Below are positions 19,926 through 28,480 of a DNA stretch of 31,722 nucleotides, piece after piece. The DNA is taken from IMG/VR virus record IMGVR_UViG_3300032294_000876, positions 1 through 31,722 of that record. One strand, 5' to 3'. Position 1 is the stretch's first letter; the number at the start of each line of letters is the position of its first letter. The DNA is from a virus. The position numbers were made by a program, and so were the translations under genes. The notes under the pieces are model-generated. The model made no database searches, was not told where the DNA came from, and was given only the letters and a program-made list of their open reading frames with translations.

Positions 19926-20860
19926 TATTCTTTCCAGATAGCGTGAATACAGGTTGTGCAGAAGTTTTCATAAGAATGCTTAATCATATCTTTACGCTCT
20001 TGGCTCTCCCATATTTGCTTTATTGGTGTATCGTTGACATTGCCAAATACCGTTTCAAAATCATAGTCATTGCAACATAAAAATACAGCCCCGTTAGCGT
20101 TTATGTGTATCCAAGTATCAGGTCTACTGCCCATATTGTTACAGCCAACGACCTTGCCCTTGCCAGTTATCTGGTTTTTCATTATTTTACGAGTATCAAG
20201 ATATCCTGCTCTATCAACTAGTGCAGTGTTTGGATTAATATTTATCTCTGGAAAGGCTTCTTTCATTTGCTTTACAGCAGTAGCCGTATCTCCAGTATTA
20301 TCATCTAAGTCTATTGCAGGAGCATTCTCTAATAACTCCATGTAGCCAAGAGATGTTTCATTTATGCCATTTACCTGCATAGAAACTCTTTCATTTGGAA
20401 AGTTATCTATTGCGTATCTTATGTTGTCCATTACCTTTTGGTGCATCTTTTCTGGCTTACCCGTCATTTTTGCCCAGGTTGCAGCATCAGCAGAAGGAGT
20501 GTTAAAGTGGATTAGGTCAACTACATCACTGTATTCCTTGATAATGTCCATCTTGTCTTTTGTTAGTGGAGAGCCATTTGTAAGAACCATTGTTCTAATT
20601 CCGTGTTCTCTAAACAACTCAAGCATCTCCTTGAAGTGCTTATAAAGCAAGACTTCGTTGTAGTGTGCTGTGTAAATAAAAGAAAATGATGGATCTACAA
20701 AGTCTCCAACGCCATCTTTGAGTTGCTCAATAACAGATCTAATTGTCTCAATAGACATTGTGTTTCTGCCAATGGCTGGATTTTCTTCATAGGCTACAGG
20801 ACAAAACCAGCAACCAAGATTACATAACCCATTAGGGTCTAGTTGAACAAGTTTTATCAT
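19925..20860 (-). CDS. Radical SAM protein with SPASM-like C-terminus
   Basis: Cys13, Cys17 and Cys20 (CNLGCWFC) bind the [4Fe-4S] cluster that cleaves S-adenosylmethionine. A TIM-barrel body follows (LFREHGIRTMVLTNG, LIHFNTP). The C-terminal part has GCNN, FLCCND and FCTTC, spacing suited to an auxiliary SPASM cluster as in peptide- or sugar-modifying enzymes. I start at ATG 20860, which overlaps the oxygenase stop as ATGA; a TTG three codons earlier also opens the frame. Between a hydroxylase and a glycosyltransferase it probably takes part in the same modification. Its chemistry (epimerisation, crosslinking, methylation, dehydration) cannot be read from the sequence. Confidence 0.87.
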   Translation of the reverse strand: MIKLVQLDPNGLCNLGCWFCPVAYEENPAIGRNTMSIETIRSVIEQLKDGVGDFVDPSFSFIYTAHYNEVLLYKHFKEMLELFREHGIRTMVLTNGSPLTKDKMDIIKEYSDVVDLIHFNTPSADAATWAKMTGKPEKMHQKVMDNIRYAIDNFPNERVSMQVNGINETSLGYMELLENAPAIDLDDNTGDTATAVKQMKEAFPEININPNTALVDRAGYLDTRKIMKNQITGKGKVVGCNNMGSRPDTWIHINANGAVFLCCNDYDFETVFGNVNDTPIKQIWESQERKDMIKHSYENFCTTCIHAIWKE

Positions 20861-21456
20861 TTCATCCAACTAACCACTGCGTATCTTTTTCCTTCAACAA
20901 CTGGAGATACTGAGTGGTTGTAGACATATGTAGAAGGAAATACAATCATCTGATTTGCCTTTGGCTTGAATGTAATTCCAAAGCGTGGGAAGTTGATTTC
21001 TCCACCTGTGTAGTTGTCGTTTAAATAATAAACTGTAGAGACTCGTCTGTGATAAGATGGGTTGTCGTCAATGTGGTTGCTAAAGAACTGACCTTCACCA
21101 TACTTTAGAATTCCGTATGTATCGTGCCAATCGCAAACAACTCCAAAAGAATTCATATAGTCTCTTTCAACTGGATCAAAATACTTAAAAAATATGTTGT
21201 TTAGATTTGCGTCTAATATTTCAGCAAATGTTCCTACTGTTGGATCTTTTAGTTGTCCTGCATATCCAACCCCAAATGTGCTTGTGTTTCTTACTCTCTT
21301 ATTTACCATTGGGTCATCTGATTCTTTGACTGATGCATCATTCCAACTTAATCCCGCAGAAACTATGCCTTCTTCAATGTCATTGTATAGATTTTCGCTA
21401 TCTGGAATAACATCGCTATATACGATTATTCCTGGTGCTATTTCTTCTTTTATCAT
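20857..21456 (-). CDS. 2-oxoglutarate/Fe(II) oxygenase, prolyl 4-hydroxylase type
   Basis: A 199-residue oxygenase. The jelly-roll core has the iron triad His128-x-Asp130 (FFSNHIDD) and His181 (YNHSVSPV), and Arg191 ten residues on would bind 2-oxoglutarate. GILKYGEGQFF before the first His and GGEINFP after it are characteristic of P4H-like enzymes. It would hydroxylate an amino-acid side chain using O2. It is followed, with overlaps, by radical SAM, GT60 and epimerase genes, and preceded by a Cys-rich small protein. Related oxygenases are common in aquatic phages with unknown substrates; the GT60 partner here suggests proline. Confidence 0.9.
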   Translation of the reverse strand: MIKEEIAPGIIVYSDVIPDSENLYNDIEEGIVSAGLSWNDASVKESDDPMVNKRVRNTSTFGVGYAGQLKDPTVGTFAEILDANLNNIFFKYFDPVERDYMNSFGVVCDWHDTYGILKYGEGQFFSNHIDDNPSYHRRVSTVYYLNDNYTGGEINFPRFGITFKPKANQMIVFPSTYVYNHSVSPVVEGKRYAVVSWMK

Positions 21457-21460
21457 TTTT

Positions 21461-21688
21461 CTACCATTTCCCTATAGGACATGCTGCCCCTTGTAGTTTT
21501 GTTTTTAGTGCCATGAAACATCCACACTTCTTGCATTGGCTAGTTAATTTTATCAGTTCTGGACAGGCTTTGCATATAGCAAGTCTTTCCTCAGATACAG
21601 ACTCATCTTCTACAAGCCTACTGTGATCAAGCAAATGCCAAGGTCTAGTTTCTCCTTGAGCCTTTTTCCATTCTTCCCATTTTGACAT
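21461..21688 (-). CDS. Cys-rich small protein (CKACP / CGCFM / CPIGKW type)
   Basis: A 75-residue protein with three cysteine clusters: CKAC near 39-42, CKKCGC near 53-58 and CPIGKW at the end. This pattern is known from small phage proteins next to modification enzymes in aquatic phages, possibly DUF6171. The clusters suit zinc or an Fe-S cluster. It has a ribosome site (AAAGGGG) and lies five bases before the oxygenase, so it may be a cofactor of the cassette. Function unknown. Confidence 0.78.
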   Translation of the reverse strand: MSKWEEWKKAQGETRPWHLLDHSRLVEDESVSEERLAICKACPELIKLTSQCKKCGCFMALKTKLQGAACPIGKW

Positions 21689-21707
21689 ATTTGCCCCTTT
21701 TGTTTTG

Positions 21708-22124
21708 TTACTGACTAATTATATTTTCGCCATCCCAGATATCTCCAACATTTGCTGTTTGGCCTTCTGGAACTTTAATCATGCTATTTTCACTTTCAAA
21801 TATTGCTGTCATCTGTAAATCAGATTCGCTATTTGGTGATGATAAGTGTATGAGGATAATTGTATCATTACAGATATATGCAAATAGGTTTAATTCCATT
21901 TCTTCTGTAATTGGAGTAGAGTCTCCACCAGTCCATTCTGTTCCGTCCCAGGTAGCACCACTTCTAATTGATGTTTTATGTTCTGTTACATTTTGTCCAG
22001 TAATGGGAAGACCACTTGCTAAGGCAGTCTCAACTCTTTCTTTTCTTTCAGGAATTGGAATGTCTGAAAGCGTAGACCAAACATCCCAAGTTTCTGCATC
22101 GTTTTTTACTATGAATGCGTACAT
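21708..22124 (-). CDS. Tail-associated hypothetical protein, 138 aa
   Basis: Starts MYAFIVKNDAETWDVWSTLSD after AAGGAG. It contains a GATWDGTEWTGGD motif near 58-70, similar to small chaperone or tail-fibre accessory proteins, and a DIWDGENI end. It is between the Pro-Thr repeat protein and the modification cassette, so a fibre assembly or attachment role is plausible but unproven. Confidence 0.65.
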   Translation of the reverse strand: MYAFIVKNDAETWDVWSTLSDIPIPERKERVETALASGLPITGQNVTEHKTSIRSGATWDGTEWTGGDSTPITEEMELNLFAYICNDTIILIHLSSPNSESDLQMTAIFESENSMIKVPEGQTANVGDIWDGENIISQ

Positions 22125-22155
22125 TGTTTCTCCTTGTTAGTATGTAATTGTATCA

Positions 22156-22950
22156 TTATGCGAAGCAACCTGTACATGGACCAAAGTCTCCTTGGCAACC
22201 AATTGTGAACGGTGTACATCCTCCTGGTGCAGGAGTTGGTGTAGGCGTTGGTGTTGGTGTAGGCGTTGGTGTAGGTGTTGGTGTAGGTGTTGGTCCTGGT
22301 GTAGGTGTAGGTGTTGGTGTAGGACCAGGAGTTGGTGTAGGTGTAGGTGTAGGACCAGGTGTTGGAGTAGGTGTTGGAGTAGGTGTTGGTCCTGGTGTAG
22401 GGGTAGGTGTAGGTGTTGGAGCAGGAGTAGAGCAAGAGTAGCATGGGCTACATGCTGGACCTGATCCACCACAACCTGGAACATTGCTTTGTAGACATGC
22501 ACCATAACCAATAAATACTGGAGATGTACAGTTTTCATAGTTTCCACTACCTGCAGGATTTTGTCTGCGTGTCACACTGTAGTTTGCCTGGTAAATATCT
22601 TCACCATTACACTGTGGTTGAGAATATGTATAAGGTTCACATGGTCCAGGTCCTGGTGTAGGTGTAGGTGTTGGGGTAGGAGTAGGCGTTGGTGTTGGAG
22701 TAGGGGTAGGCGTTGGAGTAGGTGTAGGTGTAGGGGTTGGAGTAGGACTTGGAGTAGGTGTAGGTGTTGGGGTAGGGCTTGGTGTTGGACTTGGTGTTGG
22801 GGTAGGACTTGGTGTTGGTGACGGCGTAGGTGTAGGAGAAGGTGTAGGAGAAGGAGTTGGAGTTGGCGTAGGGGTAGGAGTAGGGGTAGGTGCAATTACT
22901 TGTCTTAGTACTACACCTATTCCACTTGGACTACGAAATAACGGACTCAC
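22156..22950 (-). CDS. Pro-Thr repeat virion protein with Cys-rich modules
   Basis: A 264-residue protein of two (PT)n rods: about residues 21-98 (PTPTPTPS units) and 174-243 (PTPTPTPG units). Between them is a folded Cys-rich insert (about 100-172: [40 protein letters not shown]) and at the end a second Cys module ([18 protein letters not shown]). Poly-Pro-Thr forms extended linkers and is a classic O-glycosylation or hydroxyproline-glycosylation substrate. It lies within the minor tail genes and only two genes before the hydroxylase/GT60 cassette. The start is GTG with a strong AAGGAG site. Probably a tail fibre or tip spike (inference). Confidence 0.8.
   Translation of the reverse strand: MSPLFRSPSGIGVVLRQVIAPTPTPTPTPTPTPSPTPSPTPTPSPTPSPTPTPSPTPSPTPTPTPTPSPTPTPTPTPTPTPTPTPTPTPTPTPTPTPTPGPGPCEPYTYSQPQCNGEDIYQANYSVTRRQNPAGSGNYENCTSPVFIGYGACLQSNVPGCGGSGPACSPCYSCSTPAPTPTPTPTPGPTPTPTPTPTPGPTPTPTPTPGPTPTPTPTPGPTPTPTPTPTPTPTPTPTPTPAPGGCTPFTIGCQGDFGPCTGCFA
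22228..22430 (-). repeat. Pro-Thr/Gly coding tandem repeats, C-terminal rod
   Basis: Near-perfect 6-nt units (CCTACA/CCAACA on the minus strand) encoding PT pairs, broken at roughly regular intervals by PG. Length polymorphism by slippage is expected. Confidence 0.9.
22655..22893 (-). repeat. Pro-Thr/Ser coding tandem repeats, N-terminal rod
   Basis: Same 6-nt unit, here with PS breaks in the first half. Codon choice alternates between CCT and CCA and between ACA and ACC, so this is not a simple recent expansion. Confidence 0.9.
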
Positions 22951-22972
22951 AACTTCTCCTTTTTCCTATTGA

Positions 22973-23608
22973 TTAAGCAAATCTATTTTGTGAAGCAAGA
23001 ACAGTAAATGTCGCTGCTCCAGTCTTTCTAATTGTATAAACATAAACATCTGTTGAGTTTACATTTCCTGCAGCAGGTGCTGACCCACCTAGCCATTTAA
23101 TGCTTGAAGGTGCAGACCCATCAATAGTAAGGGCTGTTGGCTTATATGCTGTAGCACCATTTGGTGTTTCAAATACTACTGAGATTTGTTCTCCAGTGGT
23201 CATTAGAGCATTAAGAGTTGTTGTTGAATTACCACGAACATTTAGCGTCCAGTCTGCTGTAGCGTTAGATGTGTAAATCAATATTGCTGATGTAGCAACA
23301 TCAAGATTTACAGTTCCTGTAGCAGGTCCTGCTGCTGTTGTATTTGTTTCTAGTGGTGAAGTCAGAGTTGAGTAGTTAAACAATCCTTCCCAGACTGTTC
23401 CATTAAAAAATGTAACAGAAGCAGTATCAGCAAGGTAAGCAAACATGCCTGCTTGACGAGTACCTGATGGTAGAGCAGCATCTCTTGCTGTAGCGTTAGC
23501 AAAGTACATTATTGTCTGATTTTGCAGGTTGTACTGTACCTGTGCTGCAGTTAGAACATCACCTGTATTAAAGGTAAGGTACCCAGCGTTTGGACTGCCT
23601 ATAGGCAT
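22973..23608 (-). CDS. Minor tail protein, 211 aa
   Basis: Begins MPIGSPNAGYLTFNTGDVLTAAQVQYNLQNQTIMYFAN, a pattern of small virion proteins that attach to the tail tip. The middle includes GTRQAGMFAYLADTASVTFFNGTVWEGLF, and the rest is beta-rich and Thr-rich (SAILIYTSNATADWTLNVRG). No catalytic motif. AAGGAG precedes the ATG. It lies between the tail hub-like protein and the Pro-Thr fibre. Confidence 0.72.
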   Translation of the reverse strand: MPIGSPNAGYLTFNTGDVLTAAQVQYNLQNQTIMYFANATARDAALPSGTRQAGMFAYLADTASVTFFNGTVWEGLFNYSTLTSPLETNTTAAGPATGTVNLDVATSAILIYTSNATADWTLNVRGNSTTTLNALMTTGEQISVVFETPNGATAYKPTALTIDGSAPSSIKWLGGSAPAAGNVNSTDVYVYTIRKTGAATFTVLASQNRFA

Positions 23609-23618
23609 TGTTTTCTCC

Positions 23619-24893
23619 TTAGTATGATAGATTGTTTAGATCAAGTATACCTTGATTTGAGGAATCAAGTATAAATGCTTGAATGATTGGCTCTGCTGTA
23701 AGCAGTTTTGTTGTCCAATTATTTGGGGTTATGTCGTGCTGAACTCCTTGAATGAACAACTCTCTTGTTACAATGCTGCCACCAGACATTGATTTTGTTA
23801 TGACCACAAGAGAATAGATATCTGAACTGAGATTAATAAGCGTTGTTTGCTCATCATTATCAGCATAAATATCTAAAGTCATGGAGTCAATTCTTAGGCT
23901 TGCGTCTTTACGGGCAGCCAACAAGGTTCTTGCCTGGTCATTTGCCTCTTGCTGTGTTTGAACCAGAATTCCTGTTCTTTGCCCTGATTTTAAGAAGTAG
24001 GTATCAATACTGAATTGATCTGTTACCTCTTCTGGAGTGCCACCTTGTGGTGTTACAATAACATCATTTAGGATTAGTTGGTCATCATAGGCAAAGTCAA
24101 TTCCAGAATACTCCAAACTTCCAGGGGCAGCAATATCAGAATAATATCTTGGAGTTGCATCTGCTGCCAGAGATACTGCTGTACGGTCTAAGAATACTGC
24201 TTTTCCAGATCTTGCCATAAAAAAGGCACCAAACTCAGATTGTTCTACTGTTTGAATAGCAGCCAATAGGGATCTTGATCCACCTGGGTCTACCTGCATT
24301 GTAGAGTCACCTGAGTTAATAATTCTCATGGATGTTGGGAAAGAAGCATAATCAAGCAAAGCATTTACTCTAGTACCAGATAACTGACCAGCAGTACATC
24401 CTGGAACTGGACCAACTGCAGGAGTAGCCACATTGTTAAGAAGTCTAAATCCATCAACACACTGCAATACAACTGTTGATGTTGTGTTTACACCTTCATA
24501 AAAACCAGTATCGTATGAAGTAATATATCCAGCAAATAGGTTAACCTGTACAATTTCTCCATTAAACTCAGTTGTTGCGTATATTCTTATCTTACGCAAT
24601 GGTAGGAGTTTTGTAAAGTATGGTGAGTCTACATTGAATGGGTTAAAGTCTGAGTTAGGATCATTTATTGTTACCGTCGCAGTTCCAGCCTCAAAGTTAG
24701 AAAGAATACGGTTACGGCCTCTACGAGTAGATACTTTTAGTACTTGGTCTGTAATATTAACAATGTCTGCAGGTACATCACCCAATGTGTTTTCATCTAA
24801 TATTCCAAACGCTGTGCTATCAAGAAGCAAAGGGTAGGAAAATGATGGACCACTGGCAAAGTCAATCTCTACATTAATTGCTGGTCTGGCCAT
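23619..24893 (-). CDS. Minor tail protein (distal tail / hub-like)
   Basis: A 424-residue beta-rich protein directly after the tape measure, the standard position of distal tail or hub proteins. Features include STRRGRNRILSNFEAGTATVTINDPNSDFNP near 55-85 and LPLRKIRIYATTEFNGEIVQVNLFAGYI near 97-124, as in baseplate-hub N-terminal domains of actinophage minor tail proteins. The C-terminal half (ELFIQGVQHDITPNNWTTKLLTAE) is the usual end of this family. No peptidase motif. The stop of the tape measure gene lies one base upstream. Confidence 0.8.
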   Translation of the reverse strand: MARPAINVEIDFASGPSFSYPLLLDSTAFGILDENTLGDVPADIVNITDQVLKVSTRRGRNRILSNFEAGTATVTINDPNSDFNPFNVDSPYFTKLLPLRKIRIYATTEFNGEIVQVNLFAGYITSYDTGFYEGVNTTSTVVLQCVDGFRLLNNVATPAVGPVPGCTAGQLSGTRVNALLDYASFPTSMRIINSGDSTMQVDPGGSRSLLAAIQTVEQSEFGAFFMARSGKAVFLDRTAVSLAADATPRYYSDIAAPGSLEYSGIDFAYDDQLILNDVIVTPQGGTPEEVTDQFSIDTYFLKSGQRTGILVQTQQEANDQARTLLAARKDASLRIDSMTLDIYADNDEQTTLINLSSDIYSLVVITKSMSGGSIVTRELFIQGVQHDITPNNWTTKLLTAEPIIQAFILDSSNQGILDLNNLSY

Positions 24894-24894
24894 C

Positions 24895-27777
24895 TTATAT
24901 CGCCTGCAATGTTAGAGTGTTACCGTTAGTCTGGCCAGCAAGTAGTCCTTGTCTTATACTAGAAACTAAATCTTGCTCAGATGTGACAGATCCTGAAACA
25001 TTAACTGTAATGTTAGTTGAACCAGAACCTGACATTCCACCAGCGATCAAACTCTTAGAATTGTCCATAGTCATTGAATTTCTGAATCTAAATCTTTCAT
25101 CATAGTCTTGTGCACCAAGCATTGCTAGGGTTGCTGCTTGATCTGCTGCTTCCTTAGCCTTAAACTGAGCCAAAGTTTCTGCATTCTTCTGTGCTATTTC
25201 TGCTGCTTTTAGTTGGGCTGCTATAGATGCTGCACCAATTGCTCCAGATTCACCCTCTGCTAAGGCACTTGGTCTTACTCCTGCTGCAGCGATTGCTGCT
25301 GCTGCATTGTCTCCTGCTGCTTTGGCTGCAGCGTATGTTGCTGCTGCAACTGCTGACTGTGCTGCCTTTGTTGTTGCTGCAGTTGTTGCTGCAGTTGTTG
25401 ATGCAGTAGATGCTGTACTTGATGAAGATGAAGATGATGATGAACTTGATGAACTAGAAGAACTTGAAGAGGTTCCCTTTCCAAGGGCTGCTTGATATGC
25501 TAGAAGTGCTGCTAAAGCGTTCTTCCAACCTATTTCTGCTGCCTTGGCAGGATCAATCAAGGTACCTGAATAAGAAACAGGAGAACCAATTTGCTTAATA
25601 TACTCTACAACTTGGTCAGTGGACATTTTCCACTTATCCATTAACTTCTGAACTTCTTTATCTTCTAACTTACCGTCGTTTACAACACCAACAAAGTCAG
25701 CATACTGACGAACTTGCTGTTCAGTCATGCTCCACTTGGTCTTTAGTTTATCTATCTCAATAGTGTCTAAAACACCATCGTTTAGGGCTACAAAGAAATC
25801 AAGATACTTTGCTGCTTGTTCTTTTGTGCTGCCCCAAGACATAGCAAGTTTAGTAACTTCATCATCAGATATCTTGCCGTCTTGAACAATCTTAAACTGA
25901 AGAATATATGCCTCAACAGCCTCAATAGTCGTGCCCCATTTTGCTGCAAGAACTGCAATTGCTGCTGGTAACTTCTCATCTGATATAGACAAAATCTTAA
26001 GGATATCGTTGTATCGTTCTGAAAGATCATTCTTTACCTTAAGTAACAATACTTCTTCTTTTAGTGTCTTAAGAAGTGACTTATTAATTAAATCTAGTTT
26101 TTCTTGTCTAGCATTAAGTGCTATAGCAGCATTAATTTGAACTAGTTTCTCATCATCGCCTGAAAGAAGTTTAACACCTGCTCTATCAGCAAGAGTCTTG
26201 TTTAACTTAGCATAATCTGCTTCAAACTTTGCTCTCTTCTTTGCTTCTCTATCAGCCTTAGCCCTTTGTGCTGCTAATAATTTTTCTTGTGCTAATTGTT
26301 CTTTAGTTTTGTTAACTGCTTTATCCTGTGTGGCTCTATAAGCATTTAAAGCATCATCCATAGATGTGGTTGCTTTATCTGCCTTCCAAAATTCATAACT
26401 AAGTTTTTGTGCTTGATCAGATAGTTTCTTTGTACCACCACTACCAGTGAGTTTGTTAATTATCCAGTCAAGTGCTTCCATTGTGGCAATAAATATAGCA
26501 ATCTGCTTAAAGTATTTTGCAAAGAATGCCATTGCTGCTTTAAGTGTTGCTCCAAGTCTAATTAAAGCAAGATTCATTAATGATACGCTGCCAGCACCTG
26601 TTTTCATAGCAACGCCTAATAATGAAGTAGAAACACTTGCTCTATATGCAGAAGTAGCAACACCCATTGCTGCTGCGGCTTTTTCTCTAAGTCTTTGGGT
26701 TACAACCGCAATTTTTTGTGCTAATATAACTTCGCCAACAGCCAATGCACCATTTGATGCAGCATTTTTAGTTGCTGCAGCACCTGCTTCAATAAGGGCT
26801 GCTGATCCCTTCTTGCTCATTGCACCAAGAAGAGTGGTTGCAACAGTCAGGGCTCCTGCTGCTCTTGCAGCAATACTTAGAGCAACACCTATTTGAATCC
26901 ATCCACCAATACCAAGTGGAAGAATATCATTAATTCCTTGAATAATATTATATATACTTTGGAAAGCACCAACGACTTCTTTTATGTTTCCAATTACTAC
27001 ATCAAGTGATGAAGCCAACTTGTATTCATTTAAGAATATCCATTGCTCAATCTGAGGAAATACTTTTGCTGTAAGATAATCAACAAACAAAATAACTGAA
27101 GGAAGTAGTGCATTTCCTAGTTTTTCTTGCAATTCTCCATAGGCCAAAGAAAGTTTAGTTAATGGGTCTGTCTTGGCTGCTGCTTCTGCTTGGCCATTAA
27201 ACTGCTTTTCAGCAAATAATAGTGCTGCACCTAAATCTTTGTTTTTAATAATGTTAGCATCTAGTGTAGGAATAATCTTTCTAAGTGCTGCAAAGTTGCC
27301 CTGCTGTGCTTTGGCAATTGCGTCGCTCACCTGGACTACATCTTTGCCCGTTCCCGCTGCAATATCAAGCGCAAGAGTTTGTTGTGCCATTGCTGACTCA
27401 ACATCTCCTGACGACATAACTAGTTTAGAAAAACTTGCTCTTAATTCTGTGTCTGACACATTTGCAAGCATTTGTTGCTTGCCAATATATTCTTCTACTG
27501 AAGCAATTACTGAATCTGTTGCTCCAACAGTTGCCTGTAATGTTTTAGCCAGTGCTGCTTGTGACTTGTTATCTTCTATTGCTGCTCTTACAGAGTCTTT
27601 TCCAAGTTTAACTGCTAACGCACCACTTGCTGCTGCTGCTACACCAAAAGACTTGGTTGCTTTGGCACCAAAAGCATCAATCTTCTTGCCAAGTTTGGCT
27701 ATATCCTTTTGAGCAGCCTTGGATCCTTTATCAGAATATTGGGAGAGAATCCGTGCTACTACTGCACCTGTTGCCAT
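24895..27777 (-). CDS. Tail tape measure protein
   Basis: Sets tail length and passes through the tail during infection. It has 960 helix-rich, Ala/Lys-rich residues. The N-terminus has the family look (GSKAAQKDIAKLGKKIDAFG, then AALAKTLQATVG and SKLVMSSGDVESAMAQQTLALDIAAGTG). A hydrophobic segment is near 285-320 (LGIGGWIQIGVALSIAARAAG). Residues about 602-729 hold four tandem repeats of about 34 residues ending in NDG. About 772-800 is poly-Ser then Ala/Thr-rich. The C-terminus contains GSGSTNITVNVSGSV, typical for tape measures. It follows the frameshifted chaperone by one gene, as expected. Confidence 0.93.
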   Translation of the reverse strand: MATGAVVARILSQYSDKGSKAAQKDIAKLGKKIDAFGAKATKSFGVAAAASGALAVKLGKDSVRAAIEDNKSQAALAKTLQATVGATDSVIASVEEYIGKQQMLANVSDTELRASFSKLVMSSGDVESAMAQQTLALDIAAGTGKDVVQVSDAIAKAQQGNFAALRKIIPTLDANIIKNKDLGAALLFAEKQFNGQAEAAAKTDPLTKLSLAYGELQEKLGNALLPSVILFVDYLTAKVFPQIEQWIFLNEYKLASSLDVVIGNIKEVVGAFQSIYNIIQGINDILPLGIGGWIQIGVALSIAARAAGALTVATTLLGAMSKKGSAALIEAGAAATKNAASNGALAVGEVILAQKIAVVTQRLREKAAAAMGVATSAYRASVSTSLLGVAMKTGAGSVSLMNLALIRLGATLKAAMAFFAKYFKQIAIFIATMEALDWIINKLTGSGGTKKLSDQAQKLSYEFWKADKATTSMDDALNAYRATQDKAVNKTKEQLAQEKLLAAQRAKADREAKKRAKFEADYAKLNKTLADRAGVKLLSGDDEKLVQINAAIALNARQEKLDLINKSLLKTLKEEVLLLKVKNDLSERYNDILKILSISDEKLPAAIAVLAAKWGTTIEAVEAYILQFKIVQDGKISDDEVTKLAMSWGSTKEQAAKYLDFFVALNDGVLDTIEIDKLKTKWSMTEQQVRQYADFVGVVNDGKLEDKEVQKLMDKWKMSTDQVVEYIKQIGSPVSYSGTLIDPAKAAEIGWKNALAALLAYQAALGKGTSSSSSSSSSSSSSSSSSSTASTASTTAATTAATTKAAQSAVAAATYAAAKAAGDNAAAAIAAAGVRPSALAEGESGAIGAASIAAQLKAAEIAQKNAETLAQFKAKEAADQAATLAMLGAQDYDERFRFRNSMTMDNSKSLIAGGMSGSGSTNITVNVSGSVTSEQDLVSSIRQGLLAGQTNGNTLTLQAI

Positions 27778-27778
27778 G

Positions 27779-28321
27779 TTATGCTCTCTCCTTTTCTAAA
27801 TTCTTTTGTAATTTTAACTTTACTTCTTGGAAAGCATCAAAAACATTCTTAACAATTCTATCTCTGTTCTTGTCTACTGACTTCCAGATAAGACGAGATG
27901 CTTGTGACTCTTTCTTCTCAAGGTTACTAATAAATGTACCAGTACCTCTGTTTGTTCTACCAGATAATTCATAGATAACACCTGCTGCAGATCTATTCTT
28001 TAATGCACCTGCAGATGTTGTGTATCCTTTACTTCTATTTACTTTACCCTCAGCCTTTGTGGATGAGATTCCTGCCCTAATTACACTTTGGTCCCAAGCA
28101 GGCCATCCTGCACCACCACGAGTACGAGGCTTTGCGGGAGGCTGTGTGTTCCACCCACTAAGAGGTGGATCACCAGCAACAAATCCTTGAGCATCTTTTT
28201 TAGCATTGTTCAGTTCAGAGTTAATAACCTTAGTGAACTCTTTAACTGCTTGTTTATCAAAAGACTCTAATGCTTTTAGTGTTTCTTTAACACCAACTAA
28301 CACCATTGCACTATCGCTCAT
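27779..28321 (-). CDS. HK97 gp10-like tail completion protein (putative)
   Basis: A 180-residue protein. The N-terminal half (LVGVKETLKALESFDKQAVKEFTKVINSELNNAKKDAQGFV) resembles HK97 gp10-family neck or tail-completion proteins. The C-terminal half is basic and ends in a helix (VKNVFDAFQEVKLKLQKNLEKE). That family is usually encoded between the head-tail connector and the tail tube; here it lies after the chaperone and before the tape measure. Its ATG follows directly on the stop of the frameshifted chaperone. The family call is tentative. Confidence 0.62.
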   Translation of the reverse strand: MSDSAMVLVGVKETLKALESFDKQAVKEFTKVINSELNNAKKDAQGFVAGDPPLSGWNTQPPAKPRTRGGAGWPAWDQSVIRAGISSTKAEGKVNRSKGYTTSAGALKNRSAAGVIYELSGRTNRGTGTFISNLEKKESQASRLIWKSVDKNRDRIVKNVFDAFQEVKLKLQKNLEKERA

Positions 28322-28480
28322 TTATTTGCCCACATTCTTGTTCTTTTCTTTTATGTAAATAACTATTGCTTCAAGAATACCATCTGGTGCTTCAAGCAAA
28401 TCGTTAGGAGATATACCAGTCTCCACAGAGATCATTGCTACCGTATAGGTTAGGCTGTCTCTGTGGATTCTGAATTTGGG
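28322..28480 (-). CDS. Tail assembly chaperone, -1 frame (T) extension
   Basis: Open in the -1 frame from 28480 to a TAA at 28322 and lacking its own ribosome site. After a shift at CCCAAAT the chaperone would read P-K, then FRIHRDSLTYTVAMISVETG, then ISPNDLLEAPDGILEAI. This segment is the conserved end of gpT-type extensions in actinophages (RxHRD, A-x-ISxxTGISPxDLxxAPDG). The full fused product spans 28728 to 28322, about 135 residues. Its stop abuts the next ATG. Confidence 0.85.
   Translation of the reverse strand, partial: PKFRIHRDSLTYTVAMISVETGISPNDLLEAPDGILEAIVIYIKEKNKNVGK

Noticed and set aside
22137-22895. Gly-Val, His-Leu, Cys-Arg and Tyr-Thr repeat ORFs in other frames of the Pro-Thr gene
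   Set aside because: All are produced by the 6-nt repeat read in alternative frames; the PT frame has the ribosome site, the folded Cys modules and the right neighbours.
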